Counted from the stretch's first letter, positions 26,165 through 34,805 are shown. The stretch is DNA of 64,000 bases from Actinophytocola gossypii (GCF_025165815.1 NZ_JAFFZE010000006.1:643887-707886); one strand, 5' to 3'. Numbers and translations: made by a program. The notes: generated by a model not told the origin, from the letters alone.

Positions 26165-26239
26165 ATGGTCCTGCTCACGACCAGGCGAGTCATCGATCAG
26201 TGCCGGCGCACCGTCACGGGCTGTCGACTCAGCAGGTAA
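26165..26239 (+). CDS. 24-residue leader peptide with two Cys codons
   Basis: A short ORF with GGAGGAG eight bases before its ATG. The product begins MVLLTTRRVIDQCRR and ends TVTGCRLSR. It shares the LT-x-RR-x-x-D-x-C-R pattern of leader peptides found upstream of sulfur genes in actinobacteria. Cys codons are at positions 13 (TGC) and 20 (TGT). Its last codons contain GCAGGT, complementary to ACCTGC at the base of the hairpin starting 27 bases later. It probably works as a cysteine-sensing attenuator rather than as a functional peptide. Its ribosome-binding site overlaps riboswitch helix P1. Confidence 0.75.
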   Translation: MVLLTTRRVIDQCRRTVTGCRLSR

Positions 26240-26266
26240 CCCCGCCGAGTCCACCCGTCACCCCAA

Positions 26267-26292
26267 ACCTGCCCAGCGATCCCTGGGCAGGT
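26267..26292 (+). terminator. Attenuator-like hairpin before the MetN-like gene
   Basis: ACCTGCCCAG-CGATCC-CTGGGCAGGT forms a perfect 10-bp stem with a 6-nt loop between leader ORF and structural gene. There is no U-run, so it would be a pause/terminator hairpin of the type common in GC-rich actinobacteria. Its 5' strand can alternatively pair with GCAGGT at 26232-26237, inside the last leader codons. Confidence 0.65.
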
Positions 26293-26314
26293 CCAACGCG
26301 CCTGGAGCACAGAC

Positions 26315-27316
26315 GTGATCACCCTGGAGAACCTCAGCAAGTCCTTCCGAAGTACGGCCGGCTCGGTCGTGGCCCTCGACGACGTCACCCTCGACGTGCC
26401 GGCCGGTGTCATCGCCGGCGTGGTCGGTCCGGCCGGCGCCGGCAAGTCGACCCTCGCGCGGGTGCTGTCCCTGCGCGAGCGCCCGGACAGCGGCGTGTTC
26501 CGGCTGGACGGCCGCAACACCGGCGCGCTGGACGAGCGCAGCCTGCGCCTGGCCCGCTCGCGGATAGGCGTGGTGCCCGCCGGTGAGTCGCTGCTCGGGC
26601 AGCGCACCGCCGCCGGGAACATCGCGCTGCCGCTGGAGCAGGCCGGCATGGACGGCCCGCAGCGCCGCGAGCGCGTCGGCCGGGTGCTCGACCTGATCGG
26701 GCTCACCGACAAGGCGGCGACCTACCCGGCCGACCTCACCGCCGGGCAGCGGCAGCGGGTCGCGGTGGCCCGCGCGCTGATCGGCGAGCCGGACGTGGTG
26801 CTCGCCGACGACCCGACCGGGTCCCTGGACGCCGACGGTGCCGCGGGCGTGCTCGCCGTGTTGGACCGGGCGCGCGCGGAGCTGGGCGCGACGGTGCTGG
26901 TCGCCACCCAGGACACCAGCGTGGTGCGGCGGATCGCCGACGACGTCGCGGTGCTGGAGCACGGGCGGATCCTGGAGACCGGGCGCCTGCTGGAGCTGGT
27001 GCGGGACCAGGACAGCCTGGTCGCCCAGGCGGTGCTGCCGGCGATCGACGGGCCGGTGCCGCACGGGTACGCGGACGTGGCGGACGTCGTGCTGGTGGGC
27101 TTCGCGGCGGTCGGTTCGCTGCTGCCGGAGGCCACGAGCCGGTTCGGCACCGAGATCGCGGTGGTGGGCGGCGGGGTCACCAAGTTCGGCGAGACCCCGG
27201 TCGCGCGGTTCCGGCTCGGCCTGACCGGCGCCGGCTCCGACGCGGCCCTCGGCTGGCTCTCCGCCCGAGGTGCCGCCGTCCACCGCCACGCCGTCCGGGA
27301 GCTCGTGGCCGCCTGA
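26315..27316 (+). CDS. MetN-like ABC ATPase with NIL domain and substituted catalytic motifs
   Basis: 333 residues: an ABC nucleotide-binding domain (1-240) plus a C-terminal NIL domain (about 255-320), the methionine-sensing module of MetN. Walker A is intact (GPAGAGKST, 38-46), as is the D-loop SLD. Four other key positions are changed relative to MetN: the Q-loop Gln is Ala89, the signature is LTAGQ instead of LSGGQ (141-145), the catalytic Glu after Walker B is Asp166 (LADDPTG), and the switch His is Gln199 (VATQD). No permease (metI) or binding protein (metQ) follows; the next gene is ispE. It may bind but hydrolyse ATP poorly, or act with a distant permease. The SAM riboswitch, leader ORF and hairpin upstream imply sulfur control. 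Confidence 0.85.
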   Translation: MITLENLSKSFRSTAGSVVALDDVTLDVPAGVIAGVVGPAGAGKSTLARVLSLRERPDSGVFRLDGRNTGALDERSLRLARSRIGVVPAGESLLGQRTAAGNIALPLEQAGMDGPQRRERVGRVLDLIGLTDKAATYPADLTAGQRQRVAVARALIGEPDVVLADDPTGSLDADGAAGVLAVLDRARAELGATVLVATQDTSVVRRIADDVAVLEHGRILETGRLLELVRDQDSLVAQAVLPAIDGPVPHGYADVADVVLVGFAAVGSLLPEATSRFGTEIAVVGGGVTKFGETPVARFRLGLTGAGSDAALGWLSARGAAVHRHAVRELVAA

Positions 27317-27351
27317 TCCGGCATCGATCCCGCAGGCCGTAGGCTGGGAGG

Positions 27352-28314
27352 GTGTTGGCTGTCGTTCCGCGTCCGGTGACCGTGCGGGTGCCGTCGAAGG
27401 TGAACCTGCACCTCGCGGTCGGTGCGGTGCGCAAGGACGGCTTCCACGAGCTGGCCACGATCTTCCAGTCGCTGTCGCTGACCGACGACGTCACCGTGGC
27501 CATCGCGGACGAGCCGGGGGTCGAGGTCCGCGGCGAGGGCGCGACGTCGGTGCCGACCGGCGGCTCGAACCTGGCCTGGCGCGCGGTCGAGGAGCTCGCC
27601 CGGTACGTGGGCAAGGAGGCCGACGAGCCCAAGGTGCGGGTGCTGATCCGCAAGGGCATCCCGGTGTCCGGCGGCATGGCGGGCGGCAGCGCGGACGCGG
27701 CCGCCACCCTCGTCGGCCTGGCGAACCTGTGGAAGCTGGAGATCAGCCGCGACGAGCTGGCCTCGGTCGCCGCCACCCTGGGCAGCGACGTGCCGTTCAT
27801 GCTGCACGGCGGTACCGCGCTCGGCACCGGCCGCGGCGAGCAGATCGTGCCGGTGCTGTCCAGGCACACGTTCCACTGGGTGCTGGCGTTCGCCCGCGGC
27901 GGCCTCGCCACCCCGAAGGTCTACGGCGAGCTGGACCGCCTGCGCGCCACCGGCGAGCCGGCCCGCGTCGGTGCCGTCGAGCCGGTGCTGGAGGCGTTGG
28001 CGTCCGGGGAGGCCCGCCAGCTCGCGCTGCTGCTCGGCAACGACCTGCAGGCCGCCGCGGTCTCGCTGCGTCCGGGTCTGCGCCGCACCCTGCGTGCCGG
28101 CGTGAACGCGGGTGCGCTCGCCGGCATCGTCTCCGGCTCGGGCCCGACCTGCGCGTTCCTGTGCGCCGACGCCGAGGCCGCCGTGCAGGTCGCCGCCGAG
28201 CTGTCCGGCGCGGGCGTCTGCCGCACGGTCCGCGTCGTGCACGGCCCGGTCCCCGGCGCCCGCGTGGTCAACGACGAGGAGCCGCATTCCACCCCACCGC
28301 AGGTGCACGCCTAG
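27352..28314 (+). CDS. ispE: 4-diphosphocytidyl-2-C-methyl-D-erythritol kinase
   Basis: 320-residue GHMP kinase of the MEP isoprenoid pathway; it phosphorylates the 2-OH of CDP-methylerythritol. Motifs are [13 protein letters not shown] at the N-terminus with the catalytic lysine, the ATP loop [16 protein letters not shown] near residues 100-115, GSDVPF with the catalytic Asp, and the C-terminal [14 protein letters not shown] loop. GTG start behind GGGAGG. It lies 35 bases after the MetN-like gene and may be read from the same riboswitch-controlled transcript, or from its own promoter as elsewhere. Confidence 0.94.
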   Translation: MLAVVPRPVTVRVPSKVNLHLAVGAVRKDGFHELATIFQSLSLTDDVTVAIADEPGVEVRGEGATSVPTGGSNLAWRAVEELARYVGKEADEPKVRVLIRKGIPVSGGMAGGSADAAATLVGLANLWKLEISRDELASVAATLGSDVPFMLHGGTALGTGRGEQIVPVLSRHTFHWVLAFARGGLATPKVYGELDRLRATGEPARVGAVEPVLEALASGEARQLALLLGNDLQAAAVSLRPGLRRTLRAGVNAGALAGIVSGSGPTCAFLCADAEAAVQVAAELSGAGVCRTVRVVHGPVPGARVVNDEEPHSTPPQVHA

Positions 28315-28327
28315 CTACCGTTGGTGC

Positions 28328-29629
28328 GTGCGCGTCGCCGTTGTCGTCCTGTTTCTGGTGCTCGCGGGCTGCACGGTCCCGGTCGGGTCCAGGCCGCTGC
28401 CCGACCCCGCCGTCCCCGTGGACCGCGACCAGGACGCCGTGCTGGCGGCGCTGCGGCTGGTCGACGCGTGCGCGATGGTCGACGGGAACGTCACCGCGCT
28501 CGGACCCCACCGGTGCCAGGTACGGGCCGGTGGCAACGAGTTCTTCATCCGGATGGGCGTCAGGTTCGACGAGGAGGACAAGAGCCGCCCCCGCGTGCTC
28601 GGCGGCGCCAAGGCCTACGTCGACCCCTTGGACCGGGCACGCTGCTCGGCCCACCTGCCGGTGAGCTTCAAGCTCTCGATCCGGTTCGACGTCGTCCGAG
28701 GGCCGTGCGCGGCGGTGCTCCCCGTCGTCGAGACCGCCGCGCGGCGCCTGCCCACCCTGCCGCCGGCCGAGCTGCCGATGGCCGACTGGGACCCGTGCAC
28801 CCTGCTCGCGGCCGCCCTGCCGACCCGCCTCGACCACCAACTCGACCTGGACCGGCGGGGCAGGCACGGCATGGACGGCTGCGTCGCCGACGCGGAGCTG
28901 CCGACCCCCGTACCCCGGATCCAGCTAACTCTCGCCTACGGCCCCGACCCGGACAGCTCCGACACAGTCGGCGGCATGCCGGTCGCCGTCGAGCCGATCG
29001 GCAGCAAGTGCGAGGTGAGCTGGACCAACGGCCCGTTCGGCGCGGCGGAGCAGGTCGTCGCGGTGCGCGCGCCGGACTGCGACCTGGCCAGGGAGATCGC
29101 CGCGGGAGTGCTGTCCACCCCGCCCCGGCCGCCCTCGATCACCCCGCAGGACCCGCTGCTCTACGGGCCGGACGAGCCGGACGTGCCGAGGACCGGCCCG
29201 TGCGCGTACATAAAACTCGACTGTCGCCCGCACGAGGACACCCCGCTGCCCGACGACGACATAGTCGCCGCGGCCGAGGACCCCGACGTCGCCTGCCAAC
29301 TGGCCCGCGAGCCGGTCCGCGAACGGTTCCCCCTGGTCGATCCGGTGATCACCTACGACCACTGCCAGTTCGTCACCACCAGCCGCGCCGTGACCGTGGG
29401 CGTGTCGTTCCACCCGCCGGGGCAACATGAGCTGTACCGGGGGAAGGGGACCAGGGCCGACATCGCCGGGCTCGAGTCCTGGACCGTGGACCGCGACACC
29501 ACCCGCGCGATCGAGGTCGTCCTGCCGGAACAGCGGCTGGTCGTCAGCGTCACCGTCGAGGGCGACCGGGCCCCGCTGCGGCAGGCCCGGGGCATCGTCG
29601 AGGACATCGTGACGACGTATCTGGTGTGA
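28328..29629 (+). CDS. Exported lipoprotein of unknown function
   Basis: 433 residues. A very short type II signal peptide (VRVAVVVLFLVLAGC) predicts lipidation at Cys15. The mature part has about ten cysteines in recurring contexts such as VDACAMV, DWDPCTLLAAALP and GPCAYIKLDC, suggesting disulfides and two or three copies of a DUF3558-like beta domain (the DPC-LL pattern is typical of that family). GTG start 13 bases after ispE. It sits between ispE and the ABC-F gene. It is probably a surface lipoprotein; the role is unknown. Confidence 0.75.
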   Translation: MRVAVVVLFLVLAGCTVPVGSRPLPDPAVPVDRDQDAVLAALRLVDACAMVDGNVTALGPHRCQVRAGGNEFFIRMGVRFDEEDKSRPRVLGGAKAYVDPLDRARCSAHLPVSFKLSIRFDVVRGPCAAVLPVVETAARRLPTLPPAELPMADWDPCTLLAAALPTRLDHQLDLDRRGRHGMDGCVADAELPTPVPRIQLTLAYGPDPDSSDTVGGMPVAVEPIGSKCEVSWTNGPFGAAEQVVAVRAPDCDLAREIAAGVLSTPPRPPSITPQDPLLYGPDEPDVPRTGPCAYIKLDCRPHEDTPLPDDDIVAAAEDPDVACQLAREPVRERFPLVDPVITYDHCQFVTTSRAVTVGVSFHPPGQHELYRGKGTRADIAGLESWTVDRDTTRAIEVVLPEQRLVVSVTVEGDRAPLRQARGIVEDIVTTYLV

Positions 29630-29648
29630 CCGGTACCGTGGGGCCGTC

Positions 29649-31415
29649 ATGGTCAACCTGGTCAACCTCGAATCCGTCGGCAAGAGCTACGGCGTGCGCC
29701 CGCTGCTCGACGCCGTCTCCCTCGGCGTCGGCGCGGGGGACCGGATCGGCGTGGTCGGCCTCAACGGCGGCGGCAAGACGACCCTGCTGGAGGTCATGGC
29801 CGGCGTCGAGCCGCCGGACAGCGGGCGGGTCAGCCGGAGCCGCGACCTGCGCCAGGCCGTCGTCACCCAACGCACCGAGCTGCCGGCGGGCTCCACGGTC
29901 CGCAACGCCGTGCTCGACCCGCTCGGCATCACCGCCGAGCACGAGTGGGCGGCCGACCCGCGTGCCCGCGCGATCCTCGGCGGCCTCGGGATCACCCGGC
30001 TCGGCGTGGACAGCCCGGTGGCGACGATGTCCGGCGGCGAGCGGCGCCGGGTCGCGCTGGCCGCCGCGCTCGTCCAGGAGCTGGACCTGCTGATCCTCGA
30101 CGAGCCGACCAACCACCTCGACGTCGAGGGCGTGCGCTGGCTCGCCGAGCACCTCGTCGCCCGCCGCACCGCGCTGGTCGTCGTCACCCACGACCGCTGG
30201 TTCCTCGACACCGTCTGCACCCGCACCTGGGAGGTCGTCGGCGGCCGGGTCGAGCAGTACGAGGGCGGCTACGCCGACTGGGTGTTCGCCCGCGCCGAGC
30301 GCGCCCGGCTGGCCGCGACGATCGAGGAGAAGCGGCGCAACCTCGCCCGCAAGGAGCTGGCCTGGCTGCGCCGCGGGCCGCCCGCGCGCACCTCGAAGCC
30401 GCGTTACCGGATCGAGGCCGCGGAGGCGCTGATCTCCGACGTGCCGCCACCGCGCGACTCGGTCGAGCTGCTCGCGTTCGCCAAACGCCGGCTCGGGCGC
30501 ACGGTGCTGGAGCTGGAGGACGCCTCGGTCTCGGTCGGCGGCCGGGCCCTGGTCGACCGGCTGACCTGGCGGATCGGGCCGGGCGACCGGATCGGGCTGG
30601 TCGGCGTCAACGGCTCGGGCAAGACCACGCTGCTGCGGCTGCTCGCCGGCGAGCTGGAGCCAGAGCACGGCAAGCGGGTCCAGGGCCAGACCGTGCGGCT
30701 GGCGTACCTCAGCCAGGAGCTGCACGACCTGCCTCCCACGCTGCGGGTGCTGGAGGCGGTCGAGGAGATCGCGCGGCGGGTCACGCTGGGCAAGCAGGAG
30801 CTGTCCGCCTCGCAGCTGGCCGAGCGGTTCGGCTTCCCGGCCGCGCGGCAGTGGACCCCGGTCGGCGACCTGTCCGGCGGCGAGCGGCGGCGGCTGCAGC
30901 TCGCCCGGCTGCTGATGGCCGAGCCGAACGTGCTGCTGCTCGACGAGCCGACCAACGACCTGGACATCGACACCCTCCAACAGCTGGAGGACCTGCTCGA
31001 CGGCTGGCCGGGCACGCTGGTCGTCGTCTCGCACGACCGGTACCTGGTGGAACGGGTCTGCGACGCGGTGTACGCCCTGCTCGGCGACGGCGGGGTCACC
31101 CACCTGCCGGGCGGTATCGAGGAGTACCTGGCCCGCCGGGACGCCGCCTTCGCGCCCCCGCCCTCGGCGCCGCGCCCGGCCGCGCCGGCCCGGTCGAACG
31201 CCGCCGAGCAGCGGGCCGTGCGCAAGGAGCTGGCCCGGCTGGAGCGCCGGTTGGACGCGCTGACCCAGCGGGAGGAGTCGCTGCACGCCGCGCTCGCCGA
31301 GGCCGCCACCGACGCCGACCGGCTGCTCGCGCTGGACGCGGAGCTGCGTGAGGTGGTCACGGAGAAGGCAACCGTCGAGGAACGTTGGCTCGACGTGGCG
31401 GATGCGGCCGAATAG
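29649..31415 (+). CDS. ABC-F family ATPase (Uup/EttA-like)
   Basis: 588 residues with two ABC domains on one chain and no membrane segment, the ABC-F layout of ribosome-acting translation factors. Walker A motifs are GLNGGGKTT and GVNGSGKTT, the signatures are SGGERRR in both halves, and Walker B motifs are LLILDEPTNHLD and VLLLDEPTNDLD. The P-site tRNA-interaction linker of about 70 Lys/Arg-rich residues lies between the domains. The last 60 residues form a charged coiled coil (LARLERRLDALTQREESL), as in Uup. It probably rescues or tunes ribosomes; an antibiotic-resistance role cannot be excluded. ATG start. Confidence 0.9.
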   Translation: MVNLVNLESVGKSYGVRPLLDAVSLGVGAGDRIGVVGLNGGGKTTLLEVMAGVEPPDSGRVSRSRDLRQAVVTQRTELPAGSTVRNAVLDPLGITAEHEWAADPRARAILGGLGITRLGVDSPVATMSGGERRRVALAAALVQELDLLILDEPTNHLDVEGVRWLAEHLVARRTALVVVTHDRWFLDTVCTRTWEVVGGRVEQYEGGYADWVFARAERARLAATIEEKRRNLARKELAWLRRGPPARTSKPRYRIEAAEALISDVPPPRDSVELLAFAKRRLGRTVLELEDASVSVGGRALVDRLTWRIGPGDRIGLVGVNGSGKTTLLRLLAGELEPEHGKRVQGQTVRLAYLSQELHDLPPTLRVLEAVEEIARRVTLGKQELSASQLAERFGFPAARQWTPVGDLSGGERRRLQLARLLMAEPNVLLLDEPTNDLDIDTLQQLEDLLDGWPGTLVVVSHDRYLVERVCDAVYALLGDGGVTHLPGGIEEYLARRDAAFAPPPSAPRPAAPARSNAAEQRAVRKELARLERRLDALTQREESLHAALAEAATDADRLLALDAELREVVTEKATVEERWLDVADAAE

Positions 31416-31434
31416 GCCCATCTAGAGTTGACGT

Positions 31435-33105
31435 ATGAGTCGATTCGTCGACACGCTGGTCGGCACCGCGAACGCGGGTGGCCGGGAGCGTGGCGTCACC
31501 ACCGGTGAACCCAACGAGCCAGTGCGCACCACCTGGGCGGAGGTGCACGAGCAGGCCAGGGGGATGGCCGGCACCCTGGTCGCCGGCGGCCTCGCCCGGC
31601 ACGACGCCGTGGCGGTGCTGGCCGCGGAGCCCGCCGTGATCGGTCCGGCGGTGCAGGCGGTGTGGCTCGCCGGCGGCAGCGTGACGATGCTGCACCAGCC
31701 GACGCCCCGGTCGGATCTGGCCGGGTGGGCCGAGGACACCGTGCGGGTGCTGAACATGATCGGCTCCAAGCTGGTGCTGCTGGGAGCGCCGTTCGACCAG
31801 CTGGCCCCGGTCCTCGACGAGCACAACATCGGCTACCGGCTGATCGCCGACCTCGCCGGCGGCACCCCGCTGGCGTCGATCGTGGAGGTCGACGAGGCCG
31901 CGCCCGCGCTGCTCCAGCTGACCAGCGGCTCGACCGCCGAGCCGAAGGCCGTGCGGATCACCCACGGCAACCTGCTGGCGAACATCACCGCGATGGCCGA
32001 CCGCGCTGAGCTGGACGCCGAGCGGGACACGATGGTGTCGTGGCTGCCGATGTTCCACGACATGGGGATGGTCGGCTTCTACACCACGCCGATGCTGATG
32101 GGCATCGAGCTGGTGAAGGTCACCCCGGTCGACTTCCTGTCCGCGCCGCTGCTGTGGGCCAGGCTGATCTCGAAGTACGGCGGCACGATCACGGCGGCGC
32201 CCAACTTCGCCTACGCCCTGCTCGGCCGGCGGCTGTCGGGTGCCGACGAGGAGTTCGACCTCTCGACGCTGCGGATCGCGCTCAACGGCGCGGAACCCAT
32301 CGACGAGAAGGCCGTCAAGTCCTTTGTAGACGCAGGCGCCCGGTTCGGAATGCCGGCGGAATGCGTGTTCCCCGCCTACGGAATGGCCGAGGGCACGCTG
32401 GCGATCTCGTTCGCCCGCCCGTTCATCGGTCTGCGCCTGGACTACGTGGACGCGGAACGCCTGGAAGCGGACAACCGAGCGGTGCCGGTGGATCCCGCCG
32501 TCGCGACCCGTTCGTTCGCCGTGCTCGGCCCGCCCCTGGACGGCTTCGAGGCGTCGATCGTGTCCTCGTCCGGCGAGGTGCTCGGCGAGCGCGAGGTCGG
32601 CGAGATCCGGGTCCGCGGCGACTCCGTGACGCCGGGATACCTGACCGTGGACGGCCCCCTGGCGACCCAGGACGCCGACGGCTGGCTGCTCACCGGCGAC
32701 CTGGGGTACATAGTGGACGGTGAGATCGTCATCTGCGGCCGCGCGAAGGACGTGATCATCCTGGCGGGCCGGAACATCTACCCGACCGACATCGAACGCG
32801 CCGCTGCCGCGGTGGAAGGTGTCCGCGCCGGCAACGCGGTCGCCGTCCGGTTGGACGCCGGAACCCGCCGCGAGCGCTTCGCCGTGGTCGTCGAGTCCAC
32901 CAAAGCCGGTGACCCCGAGGCGGAGAAGGCACTGCGCAAGGACGTCGGCGCGCGCGTGTTCGAGGCGGTGAACGCCCGCCCGGTGGCCGTGGTGGTGCTG
33001 AAGCCGGGAACGCTGCCGAAGACCCCGTCGGGCAAGCTCCGGCGCGCGGCGGCGGGCGAGCAGGTGGCCGACCAGATCAGAGCTCGCGCCGACGAAGCTC
33101 CGTGA
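31435..33105 (+). CDS. Fatty acyl-AMP ligase (pks16/FadD-like)
   Basis: 556-residue adenylating enzyme of the ANL superfamily. The core is LQLTSGSTAEPKAV (P-loop), WLPMFHDMGMVGF (typical of FAAL-type proteins), PAYGMAEGTLAISF, GWLLTGDLGYI and the catalytic lysine in PKTPSGKLRR. Proteins with the FHDMGMVG motif usually pass acyl-adenylate to an acyl carrier protein or PKS rather than to CoA. It corresponds by position to M. tuberculosis pks16 (Rv1013), beside pth and rplY. No carrier protein is nearby. Its last 29 bases overlap the 3' end of the convergent DivIVA-motif gene. Confidence 0.87.
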   Translation: MSRFVDTLVGTANAGGRERGVTTGEPNEPVRTTWAEVHEQARGMAGTLVAGGLARHDAVAVLAAEPAVIGPAVQAVWLAGGSVTMLHQPTPRSDLAGWAEDTVRVLNMIGSKLVLLGAPFDQLAPVLDEHNIGYRLIADLAGGTPLASIVEVDEAAPALLQLTSGSTAEPKAVRITHGNLLANITAMADRAELDAERDTMVSWLPMFHDMGMVGFYTTPMLMGIELVKVTPVDFLSAPLLWARLISKYGGTITAAPNFAYALLGRRLSGADEEFDLSTLRIALNGAEPIDEKAVKSFVDAGARFGMPAECVFPAYGMAEGTLAISFARPFIGLRLDYVDAERLEADNRAVPVDPAVATRSFAVLGPPLDGFEASIVSSSGEVLGEREVGEIRVRGDSVTPGYLTVDGPLATQDADGWLLTGDLGYIVDGEIVICGRAKDVIILAGRNIYPTDIERAAAAVEGVRAGNAVAVRLDAGTRRERFAVVVESTKAGDPEAEKALRKDVGARVFEAVNARPVAVVVLKPGTLPKTPSGKLRRAAAGEQVADQIRARADEAP

Positions 33106-34792
33106 TCCAGGCCAGCCGGAGGGCTTCGACCGCGCCCACGTGGTAGCCCTGCCCGATGAAGAACGTCCGAGCGAGGCCGAACCCGGCGATGTCGTCGGCG
33201 CGTGGCCCCTCCGGCTCGGTGATGGCGGCGGCGAGGAGCGTCATGAGCCGCTCGACGTCGCCGGGGCGGTAGCCGCGCTCGCCGGGCGGAGCCGGGGGGA
33301 GGGGGAGCGCGAGCAGGTTGGTGTCCCGCCAGGCGTCGAGCAGGCTTTGCCCGGGGGGTTCGGCCGACGGCGCGAACGCGTCCGCGGGGATCGGGTTGGC
33401 GTGCACCGGACTGGTGGGCGTGGGCTGGACGGGGTGGGGCGCCGGATCGGCTGGTGACGCGCTGGCCGGCGGGTTCGGGCTGGGGCTCGGCTTGCGCGGT
33501 ACTGGGCTGGCCGGTGTCGCGCTGGCCGTCGGGTTCGGGCTGGGAGTCGGGGTTGGTGTCGCGTTGGCCTGGGTCGGGCTGGGGGTCGGCGCTGGTGTGG
33601 CGTTGGCCTGGTTCGGGCTGGGGGTCGGCTTGTCTGGTGTTGGGGTGGCGGGTTGGTGCGGGCTGGGGCTTGGGGCTGGTGTGGCGTTGGCCTGGTTCGG
33701 GCCGGGGGTTGGCTTGTCTGGTGTTGGGGTGGTGGGTTGGTGCGGGCTGGGGCTTGGGGCTGGTGTGGCGTTGGCCTGGTTCGGACCGGGGGTCGGCTTG
33801 TCCGGTGTAGAGGTGGCGGGTTGGTGCGGGCCGGGACTTGGGGCTGGCGTCGCGCTGGCCGGGGGCGGGCCGGGGCGCGGCTTGTCCGGTGTTGGGGTTG
33901 CTCGTGGGTAGGGGCTGAGGGTTGGCTTGGCCGCGGCCGAGCCGCCCGCGTTGGCGGCGGCCGGCTCGGCGGGGTTCGCGGATGCTTGCTCGTCAGCGGC
34001 GGGCTTGGTCGAAGCCAAGCCGGCTGAGGGCTGGTCGGCCGGGGACGAACTGTCTCGATCTCGATCGGTAGTCGGCTTTGGGTCGGCGGCGGAGTCCTGC
34101 CCGGCGGCCGCTACCGACGCGATCTGGCCTGGGCCGGCCGGGTGCACGTCGGCTGGGCCTGCGTCGGCGGCGCCAGGGTCCGTTGGGCTCGGCGAGGCCG
34201 GGTTGGTGGCTGCGCTGCCAGCGTTCAGGCTCGTCGGGGCGGGGTTGCCGGCGACGGAGGCAGCAGTGGTCGGGCCGCTCTGCGTGGGGCTGGCGGCGGG
34301 GCCGGTGGCGTTCGGGGTGGGGCTGAACGTGGCTGGGCCGGTGACGCCTGGGCTACCGGGAGTCGGGCCGCCCGGTCCTGGGGCGGTGACGGTCTGGTCG
34401 CCGGGCGCGCAGCCAGGGCTTCCGGCGGGCAACGAGGACGGGGCCACCGCCCACAGCATCGGGCTCGTCTGTTCCGCAGGGCGTGGTGGGGTGGGCGGCG
34501 CGGCCGGCCGGCGGCGTCGGGCCCGGCGCTCCAGCTCCGCCTCCACCAGGTCGAGGAACTCGTCGACCTGGTCCTCGTGGTAGCCGCGGCGGATCAGGGG
34601 GGCGCTGTCGAACATCACCTCGCGGACGTCCTGGGCGGTCAGGGGGTCCGTGCCGGACAGTGCGGCCTGCACGCGGTCCAGGAAGTCGTCGACCTGGTCC
34701 TCGTGGTAGCCGCGGCGGCCCAGGGGTGCTCGGTCGAACGTGACGCAGTCGACCACCATCGGAGTCAGCGGGACCTCGTCCGGCTGCTGCAT
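33077..34792 (-). CDS. DivIVA-motif protein with long Pro/Thr/Ala-rich repeat linker
   Basis: 571 residues. The N-terminus has two copies of the DivI1A/DivIVA short motif (RAPLGRRGYHEDQVDDFLDRV at 20-40 and SAPLIRRGYHEDQVDEFLDLV about 45 residues later). Residues about 95-480 are a low-complexity linker of Pro, Thr, Ala, Ser and Asn, with three 28-residue units containing TPDKPTPGPNQANATPAPS. The C-terminus returns to weaker copies (GERGYRPGDVERLMTLL, GQGYHVGAVEALRLAW). This suggests two binding heads joined by a flexible tether, perhaps at the membrane or pole, but DivIVA coiled coils are missing. ATG behind GGGAGG. It is absent from the matching place in M. tuberculosis. Confidence 0.72.
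   Translation of the reverse strand: MQQPDEVPLTPMVVDCVTFDRAPLGRRGYHEDQVDDFLDRVQAALSGTDPLTAQDVREVMFDSAPLIRRGYHEDQVDEFLDLVEAELERRARRRRPAAPPTPPRPAEQTSPMLWAVAPSSLPAGSPGCAPGDQTVTAPGPGGPTPGSPGVTGPATFSPTPNATGPAASPTQSGPTTAASVAGNPAPTSLNAGSAATNPASPSPTDPGAADAGPADVHPAGPGQIASVAAAGQDSAADPKPTTDRDRDSSSPADQPSAGLASTKPAADEQASANPAEPAAANAGGSAAAKPTLSPYPRATPTPDKPRPGPPPASATPAPSPGPHQPATSTPDKPTPGPNQANATPAPSPSPHQPTTPTPDKPTPGPNQANATPAPSPSPHQPATPTPDKPTPSPNQANATPAPTPSPTQANATPTPTPSPNPTASATPASPVPRKPSPSPNPPASASPADPAPHPVQPTPTSPVHANPIPADAFAPSAEPPGQSLLDAWRDTNLLALPLPPAPPGERGYRPGDVERLMTLLAAAITEPEGPRADDIAGFGLARTFFIGQGYHVGAVEALRLAWITELRRREL
33597..33848. repeat. Three 84-nt in-frame repeats coding the linker of the DivIVA-motif protein
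   Basis: The segment beginning GTGGCGTTGG recurs at 33597, 33681 and 33765, exactly 84 bases apart, so each unit adds 28 residues without a frame change. Units are near-identical at the DNA level, which points to recent slippage or unequal exchange; flanking Pro-rich sequence carries older, diverged copies. Confidence 0.85.
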
Positions 34793-34805
34793 GTGCGCCT
34801 CCCGG

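Noticed and set aside
33430..33911. Plus-strand open frames over the repeat region (Gly/Leu/Val-rich)
   Set aside because: They mirror the Pro/Thr/Ala linker of the minus-strand DivIVA-motif gene, which has a ribosome-binding site and conserved ends.
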